IMG/VR virus record: IMGVR_UViG_3300006919_012269
Location: 1-23,649 of that record
Length of the DNA: 23,649 bases
Source: a virus
Direction: 5' to 3' (one strand)
The notes beneath the pieces are model-generated. The model saw nothing but the letters and a program-made list of their open reading frames with translations. It was not told where the DNA came from and searched no databases. Of this stretch, positions 7,338 to 14,038 are shown one piece after another; the stretch's first letter is position 1, and every line of letters begins with the position of its first letter. A program made the position numbers and the translations under genes.

Positions 7338-8368
7338 TAACTATACCTCTCTATTAAAGCTTCTGTATAATAAAGTACTTCATCGTTTTTAAAATAGCTA
7401 TATGGAAGTTCAGTACAAGACATTTTATTTACCCAGTTAAGTATTTCTTCTTTTGACACCAAGTGTGGATTATTTATAGTATTTAAATCAATGTTTTTTA
7501 AGTCTTTACCAAAATTAACTTCTGAACAGTATACAGGTATCCCTGCATCAATTAATTCAAATATACTTGTAGAATTATTAATGACAGCGCAATACATATC
7601 TTCGTATAATTCTTTAAAATCCCTTTTTATATCAACAAACTTTATGTTTTTATATTTTTTAGTTAAATATTGATAACTATTAATCATTTTACTTGCAGGA
7701 TGTATTTTAATTTTGATTCTTCTATTTGTATTTTTTCTTATTATTTTAATAGAGCTTTCTAAAAACTTATTTATTGGCATAGTACTTGTTGGGTCAGTTT
7801 CAAGACCTGTAAATATGTATATAGAACCTTCTTCATTTATATTCCAAGAATGATTATACAAACGCTCTGCATCTATTTTTCTAACAGTATCAAAATCTTC
7901 TGATTGCAACCACTTTCCTTCTCCATATACCCAACTATCCAAAGAAACTCTTACGTGCATTTTATGATCGGTTTCACGATAATTATTTTCGGCGCGAGAC
8001 AAAGTACGACTTTCAAACACAACAATTTTCTTATTATGTTTTTTTGCTAAATCAACCCAATGAGAATTTAATACATCTAAAACCGCACTTCTTTGTTTGT
8101 AACACAAATAAGTATTTCCGATAGTTCCGTAGTCAAAATCTTTTGGAATGTGTAACTCTTTTCTTAAAGAATTACCCCATGTACCGTTTAATACAATTGC
8201 ATCAGAATTATAAAAATGATCCATGTATTCTTTTGGTATAAAATCTTTTTCTTTTATTTTAAACGATTCATTCAGCTGAAGGCCCTTAAAATACTCAATA
8301 GATGGACTATTTGTAGTTTTTGCAAAATCTTGTGTAGATCGTGAAGATACTGAAACAAAATATTTCAA
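7337..8368 (-). CDS. Polysaccharide/capsule-type transferase-like protein (GT-B-like)
   Basis: A 343-residue protein. The C-terminal half has the pattern of CDP-glycerol/capsule-type transferases: GSIYIFTGLETDPTS strand, IKIKIHPAS (a KxHP motif), then CAVINNSTSIFELIDAGIPVYC over about 260-283, in which NSTSIFELIDAGIPV matches the Ser-containing donor site of GT-B proteins. The N-terminal half is less conserved. It follows the GT29-like gene by 6 bases. It resembles the 293-aa protein at 5108-5989 in its donor-site segment (NS..A/S..L...GIPV.C), so the operon carries two related transferases. Donor and acceptor are unknown. Confidence 0.68.
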   Translation of the reverse strand: MKYFVSVSSRSTQDFAKTTNSPSIEYFKGLQLNESFKIKEKDFIPKEYMDHFYNSDAIVLNGTWGNSLRKELHIPKDFDYGTIGNTYLCYKQRSAVLDVLNSHWVDLAKKHNKKIVVFESRTLSRAENNYRETDHKMHVRVSLDSWVYGEGKWLQSEDFDTVRKIDAERLYNHSWNINEEGSIYIFTGLETDPTSTMPINKFLESSIKIIRKNTNRRIKIKIHPASKMINSYQYLTKKYKNIKFVDIKRDFKELYEDMYCAVINNSTSIFELIDAGIPVYCSEVNFGKDLKNIDLNTINNPHLVSKEEILNWVNKMSCTELPYSYFKNDEVLYYTEALIERYS

Positions 8369-8374
8369 AGAAAT

Positions 8375-8923
8375 TTACTCCTGATAACCGCGAAGAACAA
8401 AGACATCGGTATTAAAAAAGTTTTGAAAACAATAATCTCGTTCTTCATTAAATAAATGAGCAACACACTTACGCCTTTCATGCCAAGAATAAGTTTTCTT
8501 CCAATCAAAGCCATAAGTAAAAACCTTTTTTGGATTACACTTTGATATATAATATAGTACTCTTAAACCAGTTGAAGATTTTTTAGTTAAGTTACTATCA
8601 AGTGCCTTGCGATCTTCTTGTGAAAATATAGTGTCAGCTAAATTTGCAAATTCTGGTGATACATCAATTGTATCCATTTGCATCCTTGGAATATTTTGTG
8701 TATGAGGTCTTTGAAAGTGAGCTTTATTTTGTCGCATGTTCTGCATACACCAAACATCTAATTTTGTTCCCATTTGTTTTTGAAATTCTACAAATCTATA
8801 ACCGCCGCGATTAATACGCACTACAACTTCGGCCTGATCTATTTCAGGACCAAATCTTTGCTCAATGAGTGATTGCGCGTTACCTACAACAGCTACAGTT
8901 TTTCTTTCAAACCATTCTTTCAT
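8375..8923 (-). CDS. GT29-like (sialyltransferase-fold) glycosyltransferase
   Basis: A 182-residue protein with a recognisable sialylmotif L at the N-terminus: VAVVGNAQSL followed by G.EIDQAEVVVRINR (about residues 10-39), and a sialylmotif S-like stretch, SSTGLRVLYYI then VFTYGFDW, further on. GT29 enzymes are best known for using CMP-sialic acid; phage and bacterial members are short and their donors are mostly unproven. It is the first gene of the operon, its ATG lying about 55 bases downstream of the terminator hairpin and promoter region at 8946-9010. PEP made by the operon's PEPCK could serve the synthesis of a CMP-linked keto sugar acid, which is speculation. Confidence 0.78.
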   Translation of the reverse strand: MKEWFERKTVAVVGNAQSLIEQRFGPEIDQAEVVVRINRGGYRFVEFQKQMGTKLDVWCMQNMRQNKAHFQRPHTQNIPRMQMDTIDVSPEFANLADTIFSQEDRKALDSNLTKKSSTGLRVLYYISKCNPKKVFTYGFDWKKTYSWHERRKCVAHLFNEERDYCFQNFFNTDVFVLRGYQE

Positions 8924-8945
8924 AATTAAATTAGATGCCTTAAGA

Positions 8946-8976
8946 TAAAAAAAAGAAGGGCTTTACCACCCTCCTT
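8946..8976 (-). terminator. Rho-independent terminator
   Basis: Read on the minus strand, an 8-bp stem AAGGAGGG/CCCTTCTT (one G-T pair) closes an 8-base loop and is followed by a run of T (plus-strand A run at 8947-8954). It ends the DUF1127 unit at 9046-9470. The next operon's promoters lie immediately before it, so their transcripts should start within the hairpin and not be stopped by it. Confidence 0.85.
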
Positions 8977-8984
8977 TATTTATA
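8977..8984 (-). promoter_or_regulatory. T4-type late promoter, TATAAATA
   Basis: An exact match to the T4 late promoter element on the minus strand. The expected start about a dozen bases on lies in the terminator hairpin, and the first gene downstream is the GT29-like gene at 8923. It overlaps the -10 of the early-type promoter at 8982-9010. Chance matches occur in this AT-rich DNA (one is inside the gene at 7337-8368), so the position between genes is the main support. Confidence 0.6.
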
Positions 8985-9010
8985 TTACTATATTTTTATA
9001 TAAATGTCAA
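8982..9010 (-). promoter_or_regulatory. Early-type sigma70-like promoter of the glycan/PEPCK operon
   Basis: On the minus strand TTGACA (9010-9005), a 17-base spacer and TAATAT (8987-8982; 4 of 6 to consensus). The same perfect -35 recurs before the heme oxygenase, before the replication block and inside gp59. It would give the operon expression early in infection by the host polymerase. Confidence 0.6.
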
Positions 9011-9045
9011 TAGCTATTATTTCAAGACCTTGCAGTCAAAATAAT

Positions 9046-9225
9046 CTATCTTCCATTGCGTAACCTCTTTACTTGCATCATGCAATTCTTTGCTTCTTCA
9101 TAATAGCCGTGACGTGCTAATTCTGAGGCTGCTCTTGCATAACCTGCTATCTCAACGAAGGTCATAAAACCTTTACCAAAACCAAGAAACGGATTTACAA
9201 TTGTGTTCATTACTGCTGCAGTCAT
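9046..9225 (-). CDS. Small protein coupled to DUF1127 protein
   Basis: I place the start at 9225, where TAATG joins it to the stop of the DUF1127 gene and AAGGA lies 8 bases upstream; an in-frame ATG at 9234 has no spaced ribosome site. That gives 59 residues: a hydrophobic N-terminal half (TAAVMNTIVNPFLGFGKGFM) and a basic, helical C-terminal half with ASELARHGYYEEAKN and KRLR. The second half vaguely recalls the Arg-rich helix of DUF1127 proteins, but it lacks the LxDIGI signature. No function can be assigned. The gene is the last of its unit; a terminator follows at 8976-8946. Confidence 0.75.
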   Translation of the reverse strand: MTAAVMNTIVNPFLGFGKGFMTFVEIAGYARAASELARHGYYEEAKNCMMQVKRLRNGR

Positions 9226-9470
9226 TATACCCATCCTTTCAGATTTTTATTTACGATTTCTTTGTAGTGTTGTTGCGCTAAGTATCTGATTTCGCCACGT
9301 GGAATGCCGATATCGCTTAGTTCTGAGTCTGATAATGCTGAAAGTTCTTTTACAGTTTCTCTTGCAGCCTTTGCCGCCTGTAATTTGATGCCAAGGTTTT
9401 TAATCCAGATGAAGAACCCATCTACCCCTTGGTTTAGCCATCCGGCTGCTGCCAACACGTGTTGTGTCAT
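9225..9470 (-). CDS. DUF1127 (YjiS-like) small protein
   Basis: An 81-residue protein whose middle part, ETVKELSALSDSELSDIGI at about 39-57, followed by PRGEIRYLA, is the DUF1127 signature (rx..eL..L.d.eL.DiGi.r.ei). The N-terminal 35 residues are a weakly amphipathic helix. Members are abundant in Alphaproteobacteria, where some affect RNA turnover and phosphate or carbon metabolism; in phages they are unusual as far as I know. AGGAG lies 8 bases before the ATG. With the 59-aa protein it forms a two-gene unit between a late-type promoter (9549-9556) and a terminator (8946-8976). It was probably taken from a host. Confidence 0.85.
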   Translation of the reverse strand: MTQHVLAAAGWLNQGVDGFFIWIKNLGIKLQAAKAARETVKELSALSDSELSDIGIPRGEIRYLAQQHYKEIVNKNLKGWV

Positions 9471-9510
9471 TTAATTTCTCCTAATGTGTATATGATGTAT
9501 GTGATCCGAT

Positions 9511-9528
9511 CCTAGGCGACCGTCTAGG
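9511..9528. other. Imperfect inverted repeat in the leader of the DUF1127 unit
   Basis: CCTAG and CTAGG flank an 8-base centre, 40 bases upstream of the ATG at 9470 and downstream of the late-type promoter. On the transcribed (minus) strand the inner bases pair only partly. It is too short and lacks a T run to be a terminator; it could be a leader hairpin or a protein-binding site. Confidence 0.4.
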
Positions 9529-9548
9529 TTTAATCCTTTTTACAAATA

Positions 9549-9556
9549 TATTTATT
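9549..9556 (-). promoter_or_regulatory. Late-promoter-like element AATAAATA
   Basis: A 7 of 8 match to TATAAATA on the minus strand, in the 152-base space between the virion protein gene (stop at 9623) and the DUF1127 gene (ATG at 9470). I see nothing else strong in this space apart from the inverted repeat at 9511-9528. Confidence 0.45.
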
Positions 9557-9622
9557 AGAGAAATGGGTAAATAATGGTTACCAATTTGATATAGCCGGAT
9601 TGCTTATAATGCAACAGTGACA

Positions 9623-10474
9623 TTATGTCGGGTTATCAACTAATATAATATCAAAGGAAGATGAAATAACTGAACCAGTATCACCAGCTCCTCTCACTTC
9701 AATATCAGTTTTTTCTGGAAAGCGCAAAGGAATTGAATAATTCTGAGTAGTATATCCGCCTACGGTATCTATAATATCCTTTGACCTAAATGGTGCGTCA
9801 CCATCTAATTCTCTTGCTAGTAAAGTCACCGTGACAGCATTATTCATTGGTGCTACGCCAACGTTCCAAGTAGTAAGATAACCAGTCTTTCCAGCTGGTA
9901 TTGTATAAAGTGCAAGTTGAGTTTGACCCAAACCAGTAGTTGTTCCTGTACCAATAACGCCAATATCAGCAAGAACTGTACCGCCTCCAGCTGCTGCGGT
10001 GGATATAAGAATATTACCATCATTTGTCTTTAGCGCCCCAGAAGTCGCAACAAATGCTCTATAAACTCTTAGGAATGAAGCAGTAGAAGCTGCGCCATTT
10101 ACAGTAATCGTTTCTTCAATCAGATTAAAATTATTATCTAAACCTTGAACAGTAATTGTGTGAGCACCATCGTTGCCAGGGCCATCGTCAGAGCTTGCGC
10201 TATATGCATAAACTGTACTATCAGAACCAACATCAAGATAACTATAAAGTCCTCCGTGCATCCAAATAGTTTCTGGTATGTTTCCTACATTTGGATTTCT
10301 ACCAAACTTATGAATATTTGACCATCCGGCAACGTCGCCCGCAGCAATTGGAACATTAGATGCAACTCCAAACGAATTGATAAGATTACCATCTTTATCT
10401 GCCAGCATGAACGCTTCAAATAAAGTTTTATTACCTTGTAAATATGCCTGAGTTGATTTATTCCATATAGCCAT
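9623..10474 (-). CDS. Probable virion structural protein
   Basis: A 283-residue protein rich in Gly, Ala, Thr and Asn with many short beta strands and almost no charged helices, such as TITVQGLDNNFN, VTVTLLARELDG and DIEVRGAGDTGS. It recalls conserved structural proteins of marine T4-like phages with the segment VYAYSASSDDGPGNDGAHTI, which I know from memory only. The pattern suits a fibre, neck or capsid-decoration protein, but no specific role can be named. It is the last gene of the late block that starts at 13957 and lies one base after the stop of the ligase-like gene. Confidence 0.7.
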   Translation of the reverse strand: MAIWNKSTQAYLQGNKTLFEAFMLADKDGNLINSFGVASNVPIAAGDVAGWSNIHKFGRNPNVGNIPETIWMHGGLYSYLDVGSDSTVYAYSASSDDGPGNDGAHTITVQGLDNNFNLIEETITVNGAASTASFLRVYRAFVATSGALKTNDGNILISTAAAGGGTVLADIGVIGTGTTTGLGQTQLALYTIPAGKTGYLTTWNVGVAPMNNAVTVTLLARELDGDAPFRSKDIIDTVGGYTTQNYSIPLRFPEKTDIEVRGAGDTGSVISSSFDIILVDNPT

Positions 10475-10475
10475 T

Positions 10476-11711
10476 TTATCTCTGCCACCCTTTAATGTAT
10501 TGATCTGAAAAATTTGCCCTGCTAAATTGAAGGCGGTCTACTAATTTTAACGCATTCTTTCCATAACGATCAATAGCAACAAATCCTTCCTGTCCTGTTA
10601 CTTCGTAACCACTATTAGTTTTTAATAGTGTTTTGAGACCGCCAACCTTTTCAAGTTTACGCACAACCAAATGTTTAGCGTCTACTATAAGGTTATACAT
10701 AACAAACAAATTCTCAATATCTTTAGGTTTGTTTGTTTTGAAGTATTTCATGGTATCAGCTTTTTTTGCTTCCCATGTTGCTTTTCCTTTGGCAGATTTT
10801 TTTGTAGCAATTTCACTATCATACCAATTATTCAAATAGCTTTGTAATCCGCGAACAAATACTTTAGGATTACCAACACGTTGACCTTCTCGAACCTTTG
10901 TATTGATATAAGTATTTACTCGCATATTAAGTTCTTTATTTGCAGAAGGAAGTAATCCATCAAATGTTTTCTTAGGTATAGAACGGAATAACTTTCCAAC
11001 CTGAGAAAGGATCCTTGTCATTTCTGCAGTTTCAGAGGCAGTCATTGTTGCTGTACCAGATTGATCTTTAAATACCGCATCAACAGACCAAACAGATTTT
11101 ACTTTTTTAAGACCTGAAGCAATCTCCTCTCCAAAACTTGCAGACATTTCTTCAAAGCTTGATCCTCGGTATACTGTATGCCAGACCACTCCGACTTTGG
11201 ATCCGAGTATTTCCTTAGCAAGGTCTGATGATTTAGGTATCGCGTAAACAATCGTATTAGGATGGAAAGTAATATGCGGTTCACCGTCAATCGTATCTTC
11301 TTTAATATCACTTTTTTCATATAGGAAATCACCTTGTACTACGCCTTTGATACCGAGTTTTGAAAACTCATCAAGGGCAATTTTCAATTTTGCATTCAAA
11401 TCTCCACTTGTATCCGCATCAATATCAGCGTGCGTTTTATATACTTTTGGGTTCTTGTTAAAAATACCTTTTTTGGCTACAAAGAATTTTCCGTCGCTTG
11501 GATCTGTTCCAGCAAATACAGCTGGTGCTCCATCCCATTTAACACTAATGTTAACAGAAGACTTTGTATTACTTGACAGCATATCTCTAATATCTCTAAG
11601 ATAATTAATCACATTTCTTGTACCAAGTATTCCGCCGTCAATAACTGCATCCTCGGCGTGAGTCATGTGTAGGTTTTTATCTTCAGCTATGAACTTCTTG
11701 AATGTTTTCAT
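10476..11711 (-). CDS. Head-targeted nucleotidyltransferase/ligase-like protein
   Basis: A 411-residue protein. The first ten residues, MKTFKKFIAE, match the T4 capsid-targeting sequence of internal proteins IPI-IPIII (MKTYQEFIAE) at 7 positions, with the IxE cleavage site of the gp21 prohead protease. The body shows an ordered set of motifs resembling the covalent nucleotidyltransferase (polynucleotide ligase) superfamily: KWDGAPA with K58 (motif I, KxDG), VVQGDFL at 124-130 (motif III-like), VVWHTVY near 174-180, EGFVAID at 375-381 (motif IV) and LKLVDR at 388-393 (motif V). Similar conserved proteins occur in marine T4-like phages, usually without a function. The motifs are spread over an unusually long core, so activity is unproven. 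It overlaps the EF-hand gene by 4 bases. Confidence 0.72.
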   Translation of the reverse strand: MKTFKKFIAEDKNLHMTHAEDAVIDGGILGTRNVINYLRDIRDMLSSNTKSSVNISVKWDGAPAVFAGTDPSDGKFFVAKKGIFNKNPKVYKTHADIDADTSGDLNAKLKIALDEFSKLGIKGVVQGDFLYEKSDIKEDTIDGEPHITFHPNTIVYAIPKSSDLAKEILGSKVGVVWHTVYRGSSFEEMSASFGEEIASGLKKVKSVWSVDAVFKDQSGTATMTASETAEMTRILSQVGKLFRSIPKKTFDGLLPSANKELNMRVNTYINTKVREGQRVGNPKVFVRGLQSYLNNWYDSEIATKKSAKGKATWEAKKADTMKYFKTNKPKDIENLFVMYNLIVDAKHLVVRKLEKVGGLKTLLKTNSGYEVTGQEGFVAIDRYGKNALKLVDRLQFSRANFSDQYIKGWQR

Positions 11712-11953
11712 TTGTAAGCAACACCTTTACGAGTATGTTTAAGTTCGCCTGCATATTTTTTCATCATTTTAGGCGTTTGATTTTGCTTTTCAGCGCCACT
11801 AATTTCATCAGGGGTTATTTTATCGAACTCATCTACATCGCCGTCATTATCTTTATCAAATCCACGGTCTTTAATAGCGTGTTTCAAAGATTTCGTGGGA
11901 TCTAATGCATGGGCGATTTTCTTTTCACTAATGAATTTTTTAAAACTTAACAT
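11708..11953 (-). CDS. Head-targeted small EF-hand protein
   Basis: An 81-residue protein. MLSFKKFISE at the start resembles the capsid-targeting sequence found on the proteins encoded on both sides, again with an IxE cleavage site. After a basic linker comes one canonical calcium-binding loop, DKDNDGDVDEFD (34-45: Asp at 1, 3, 5, 9 and 12, Gly at 6), followed by ITPDEISG. The C-terminus is basic (MMKKYAGELKHTRKGVAYK). It could bind Ca2+, whose level differs between sea water, capsid and cytoplasm. Its ATG lies within the end of the 351-aa gene (14-base overlap). No enzymatic role is suggested. Confidence 0.8.
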   Translation of the reverse strand: MLSFKKFISEKKIAHALDPTKSLKHAIKDRGFDKDNDGDVDEFDKITPDEISGAEKQNQTPKMMKKYAGELKHTRKGVAYK

Positions 11954-12995
11954 TTTTACTTACCTTAATTACTGGCTCTACTCCAAAAAATGACAAGACG
12001 TTTTTAATTTTTCCAGAAATAAACGATTTTGCTTTTTTAAGTGCTTGACCAAATGTTCCTTTAATACGACTAATAACGTTTTTAAACATTCCTTCTTCGA
12101 GCTCAACTTCTTCTTTAAGTTTAGCATCAACGATTAAAGAAATAACTGACCAAAAATTGTACTCACCTGTTTTAACATTTTTAAGTTTACGTGATGATGT
12201 TTTAAATCTTGCTTGCAGTTTCATTGCATCAGCAATCTTTTTACAATATGCATCATCATAAACAGATGTGATTTTTGTTGAAGATCCGCTATGATCCGAA
12301 ACCACCATAAACTCTGCGGCTGAATTACTGTCTTCACCGTACTTCATAAATCCTGACATTGCTTCACGAGCAAACTCAATCTTAAACTTTTCGTTTTCTT
12401 CAAATAAAGTTCCAAGTTCAGACATAATCTGTTTATGTGCAGCTTCGCCGCGGTTTACTAATTCATTTTCACGAGATTTGATTAACGGTCTTAATTGTGT
12501 TGGTGCAACTGAAGCCGTAACAAAATCTTCAAAAATACCTAACACTTTTTTCAATTGAGGAGAATCTTTTACGTTTGCTTTTTCCATTGCTGCATAGAAA
12601 GTTGCGGTTGATTCTGCCTTACCACCTGACATTAATTGAGCCATTCCAATCTTTAACGATAATCTTTTATCACCAATTAGAATATCAGTTTTTGGAGTAG
12701 TATCGGTCGCACCATAACCACTCCAAAACGAAGTAAGTTTTGACTTAGCACGACCATACTGTTCTGCTTTTACATTATTACCTAATTTGAAATGATCTTT
12801 AATTGATTGTGCAATTTTTTTGCCTGCCTCAACGTATTGTGGTTGAGCCATGATACTATCATATACTTTTTGTGAAATACCAGCAGCCTCAGGATTAATT
12901 TTCTGTCCTGTGATTTCGTGCCAGCCAATAACAATCGCCGCTTCAAAATCTTCAGCTTTAATTGCTTCTGTAATATATTGCTTAAAACCTATCAT
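11940..12995 (-). CDS. Head-targeted PD-(D/E)xK-like protein, possible nuclease
   Basis: A 351-residue protein beginning MIGFKQYITE, a third relative of the capsid-targeting sequence with an IxE site. Near residue 100 the text TPKTDILIGDKRLSLKIG has Asp104 and Lys115 in the order D-x(10)-K with SLK, which fits the PD-(D/E)xK nuclease core with Ser in place of the acidic residue; AQLMSGG follows. The rest is largely helical. The C-terminal 50 residues are a basic, amphipathic stretch (FKNVISRIKG, KKAKSFISGKIKN) that could bind DNA or membranes. It follows the 320-aa gene by a one-base overlap of stop and start. A restriction-like nuclease is likely on motif alone, not certain. Confidence 0.65.
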   Translation of the reverse strand: MIGFKQYITEAIKAEDFEAAIVIGWHEITGQKINPEAAGISQKVYDSIMAQPQYVEAGKKIAQSIKDHFKLGNNVKAEQYGRAKSKLTSFWSGYGATDTTPKTDILIGDKRLSLKIGMAQLMSGGKAESTATFYAAMEKANVKDSPQLKKVLGIFEDFVTASVAPTQLRPLIKSRENELVNRGEAAHKQIMSELGTLFEENEKFKIEFAREAMSGFMKYGEDSNSAAEFMVVSDHSGSSTKITSVYDDAYCKKIADAMKLQARFKTSSRKLKNVKTGEYNFWSVISLIVDAKLKEEVELEEGMFKNVISRIKGTFGQALKKAKSFISGKIKNVLSFFGVEPVIKVSKNVKF

Positions 12996-13957
12996 TAGAT
13001 TTCCGTTGCCCTTCTACTAGTTATAAAGTCATATGGATATATTCCACTTCTTGCGTTTCTTACAATAATATCCTGATGACTTGTTGTTCTTCCATTTCTA
13101 TAAGTTGTTGCAAATATTGCTTGATATTCACCTCTAAAAGCCCAAGTTAAATCATCGGCTGTATGTATAGATTCCGAAAAAGTAAGTTTATATGAACCGT
13201 CATTATTTCTTGTAAGTATTGGTGCTCCTTGTCCTATACAATGAACGCTTTCTCTGTTAAATGTGGCACCATTATTCCACATTGGCCCATATACAGATCT
13301 GCCTACAAGATTCCTTCCGGCCGGTGTATCTTCTATTTTCCTCCAAGCACTAAATCCAACTCCTGCTGCCCCATCAATATATTCTCTTGTTACAAAATTG
13401 TTTAGATCTCTTACATATTGCTCAACTAAAATATCCTCATGTATAATTTGTCCAGATCTTAATGAAATTCCACCATATTGCTGATAAGCTCTTGCTCCGC
13501 CTGCTTTCTTATGTGATATAAAACCAACTTCTCTTGTACTATCATTTATTAAAGCAATATCAGCTTTTGGATCTCCTTTGATTTGATCTGCTGCAGCTGT
13601 CACTACATTTTCTACATTATATCTTCCAATTTTAACGCGTATAGGTTTGCCTTCTTGTTCAACTGCGTCCTTTATTACGTCTATCAGTATTTCAGTAGCT
13701 TCCTGCTCAGCCTTTAAAACATTTTTTGTTTTTGGCTTTGCAATAACTTGTGTAGGTCCTATTTGAACAATTCCTAATGAAGAAATATTCAAGGCAGTTT
13801 TATCTCTTACTAATCTTGCACCTCTAAATGCAGACAACGTAATATCAATTGCAGCCTGTCTTTTATCAGTCACTATGGCCATACGATTTCTTGTAATCTT
13901 TTTTATTTCGTATCCATAGACTTCTGCAAGGGTGTTTTCTACATCAGCATATTTCAT
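12995..13957 (-). CDS. PD-(D/E)xK-like conserved phage protein, possible nuclease
   Basis: A 320-residue protein and the first gene of the late block. The central text GDPKADIALINDSTREVGFISHK (128-150, here given as one site) places Asp129/Asp133 before Ser148-His-Lys150, a D-x(n)-(S)xK arrangement like PD-(D/E)xK enzymes; QQYGGISLRSG follows. The neighbouring 351-aa protein has the matching PKTDI...LSLK. There is no capsid-targeting start here (it begins MKYADVENTL). I recall similar phage proteins with DPKADF..ISHK and a following QQ.GG, all without a proven role. Promoter TATAAATA lies 26 bases before the ATG. Confidence 0.62.
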   Translation of the reverse strand: MKYADVENTLAEVYGYEIKKITRNRMAIVTDKRQAAIDITLSAFRGARLVRDKTALNISSLGIVQIGPTQVIAKPKTKNVLKAEQEATEILIDVIKDAVEQEGKPIRVKIGRYNVENVVTAAADQIKGDPKADIALINDSTREVGFISHKKAGGARAYQQYGGISLRSGQIIHEDILVEQYVRDLNNFVTREYIDGAAGVGFSAWRKIEDTPAGRNLVGRSVYGPMWNNGATFNRESVHCIGQGAPILTRNNDGSYKLTFSESIHTADDLTWAFRGEYQAIFATTYRNGRTTSHQDIIVRNARSGIYPYDFITSRRATEI

Positions 13958-13982
13958 AAGGAGCTCTTTATTCTATATAAAC

Positions 13983-13990
13983 TATTTATA
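13983..13990 (-). promoter_or_regulatory. T4-type late promoter, TATAAATA
   Basis: An exact late-promoter match on the minus strand, 26 bases before the ATG at 13957 and touching the T run of the terminator at 13990-14015. It would start the head-protein block as soon as the early replication transcript has ended. Confidence 0.75.
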
Positions 13991-14015
13991 AAAAAAGAGA
14001 GGCCGCAGCCTCTCT
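13990..14015 (-). terminator. Rho-independent terminator after the gp41 helicase gene
   Basis: A perfect 8-bp stem AGAGAGGC/GCCTCTCT (13996-14003 and 14008-14015) with a 4-base loop, followed on the minus strand by a run of seven T. It lies 23 bases after the helicase stop codon and closes the replication transcript. Confidence 0.92.
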
Positions 14016-14038
14016 ATCAGTTGACACTCATCCGATAC

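Noticed and set aside
7466-7476. TATAAATA-like late promoter inside the glycosyltransferase gene at 7337-8368
   Set aside because: It is far inside a coding region with no gene start in reach; it shows that such matches occur by chance in this AT-rich DNA.
14024-14030. TTGACA on the plus strand near the helicase stop
   Set aside because: No -10 at 16-18 bases and no plus-strand gene follows.
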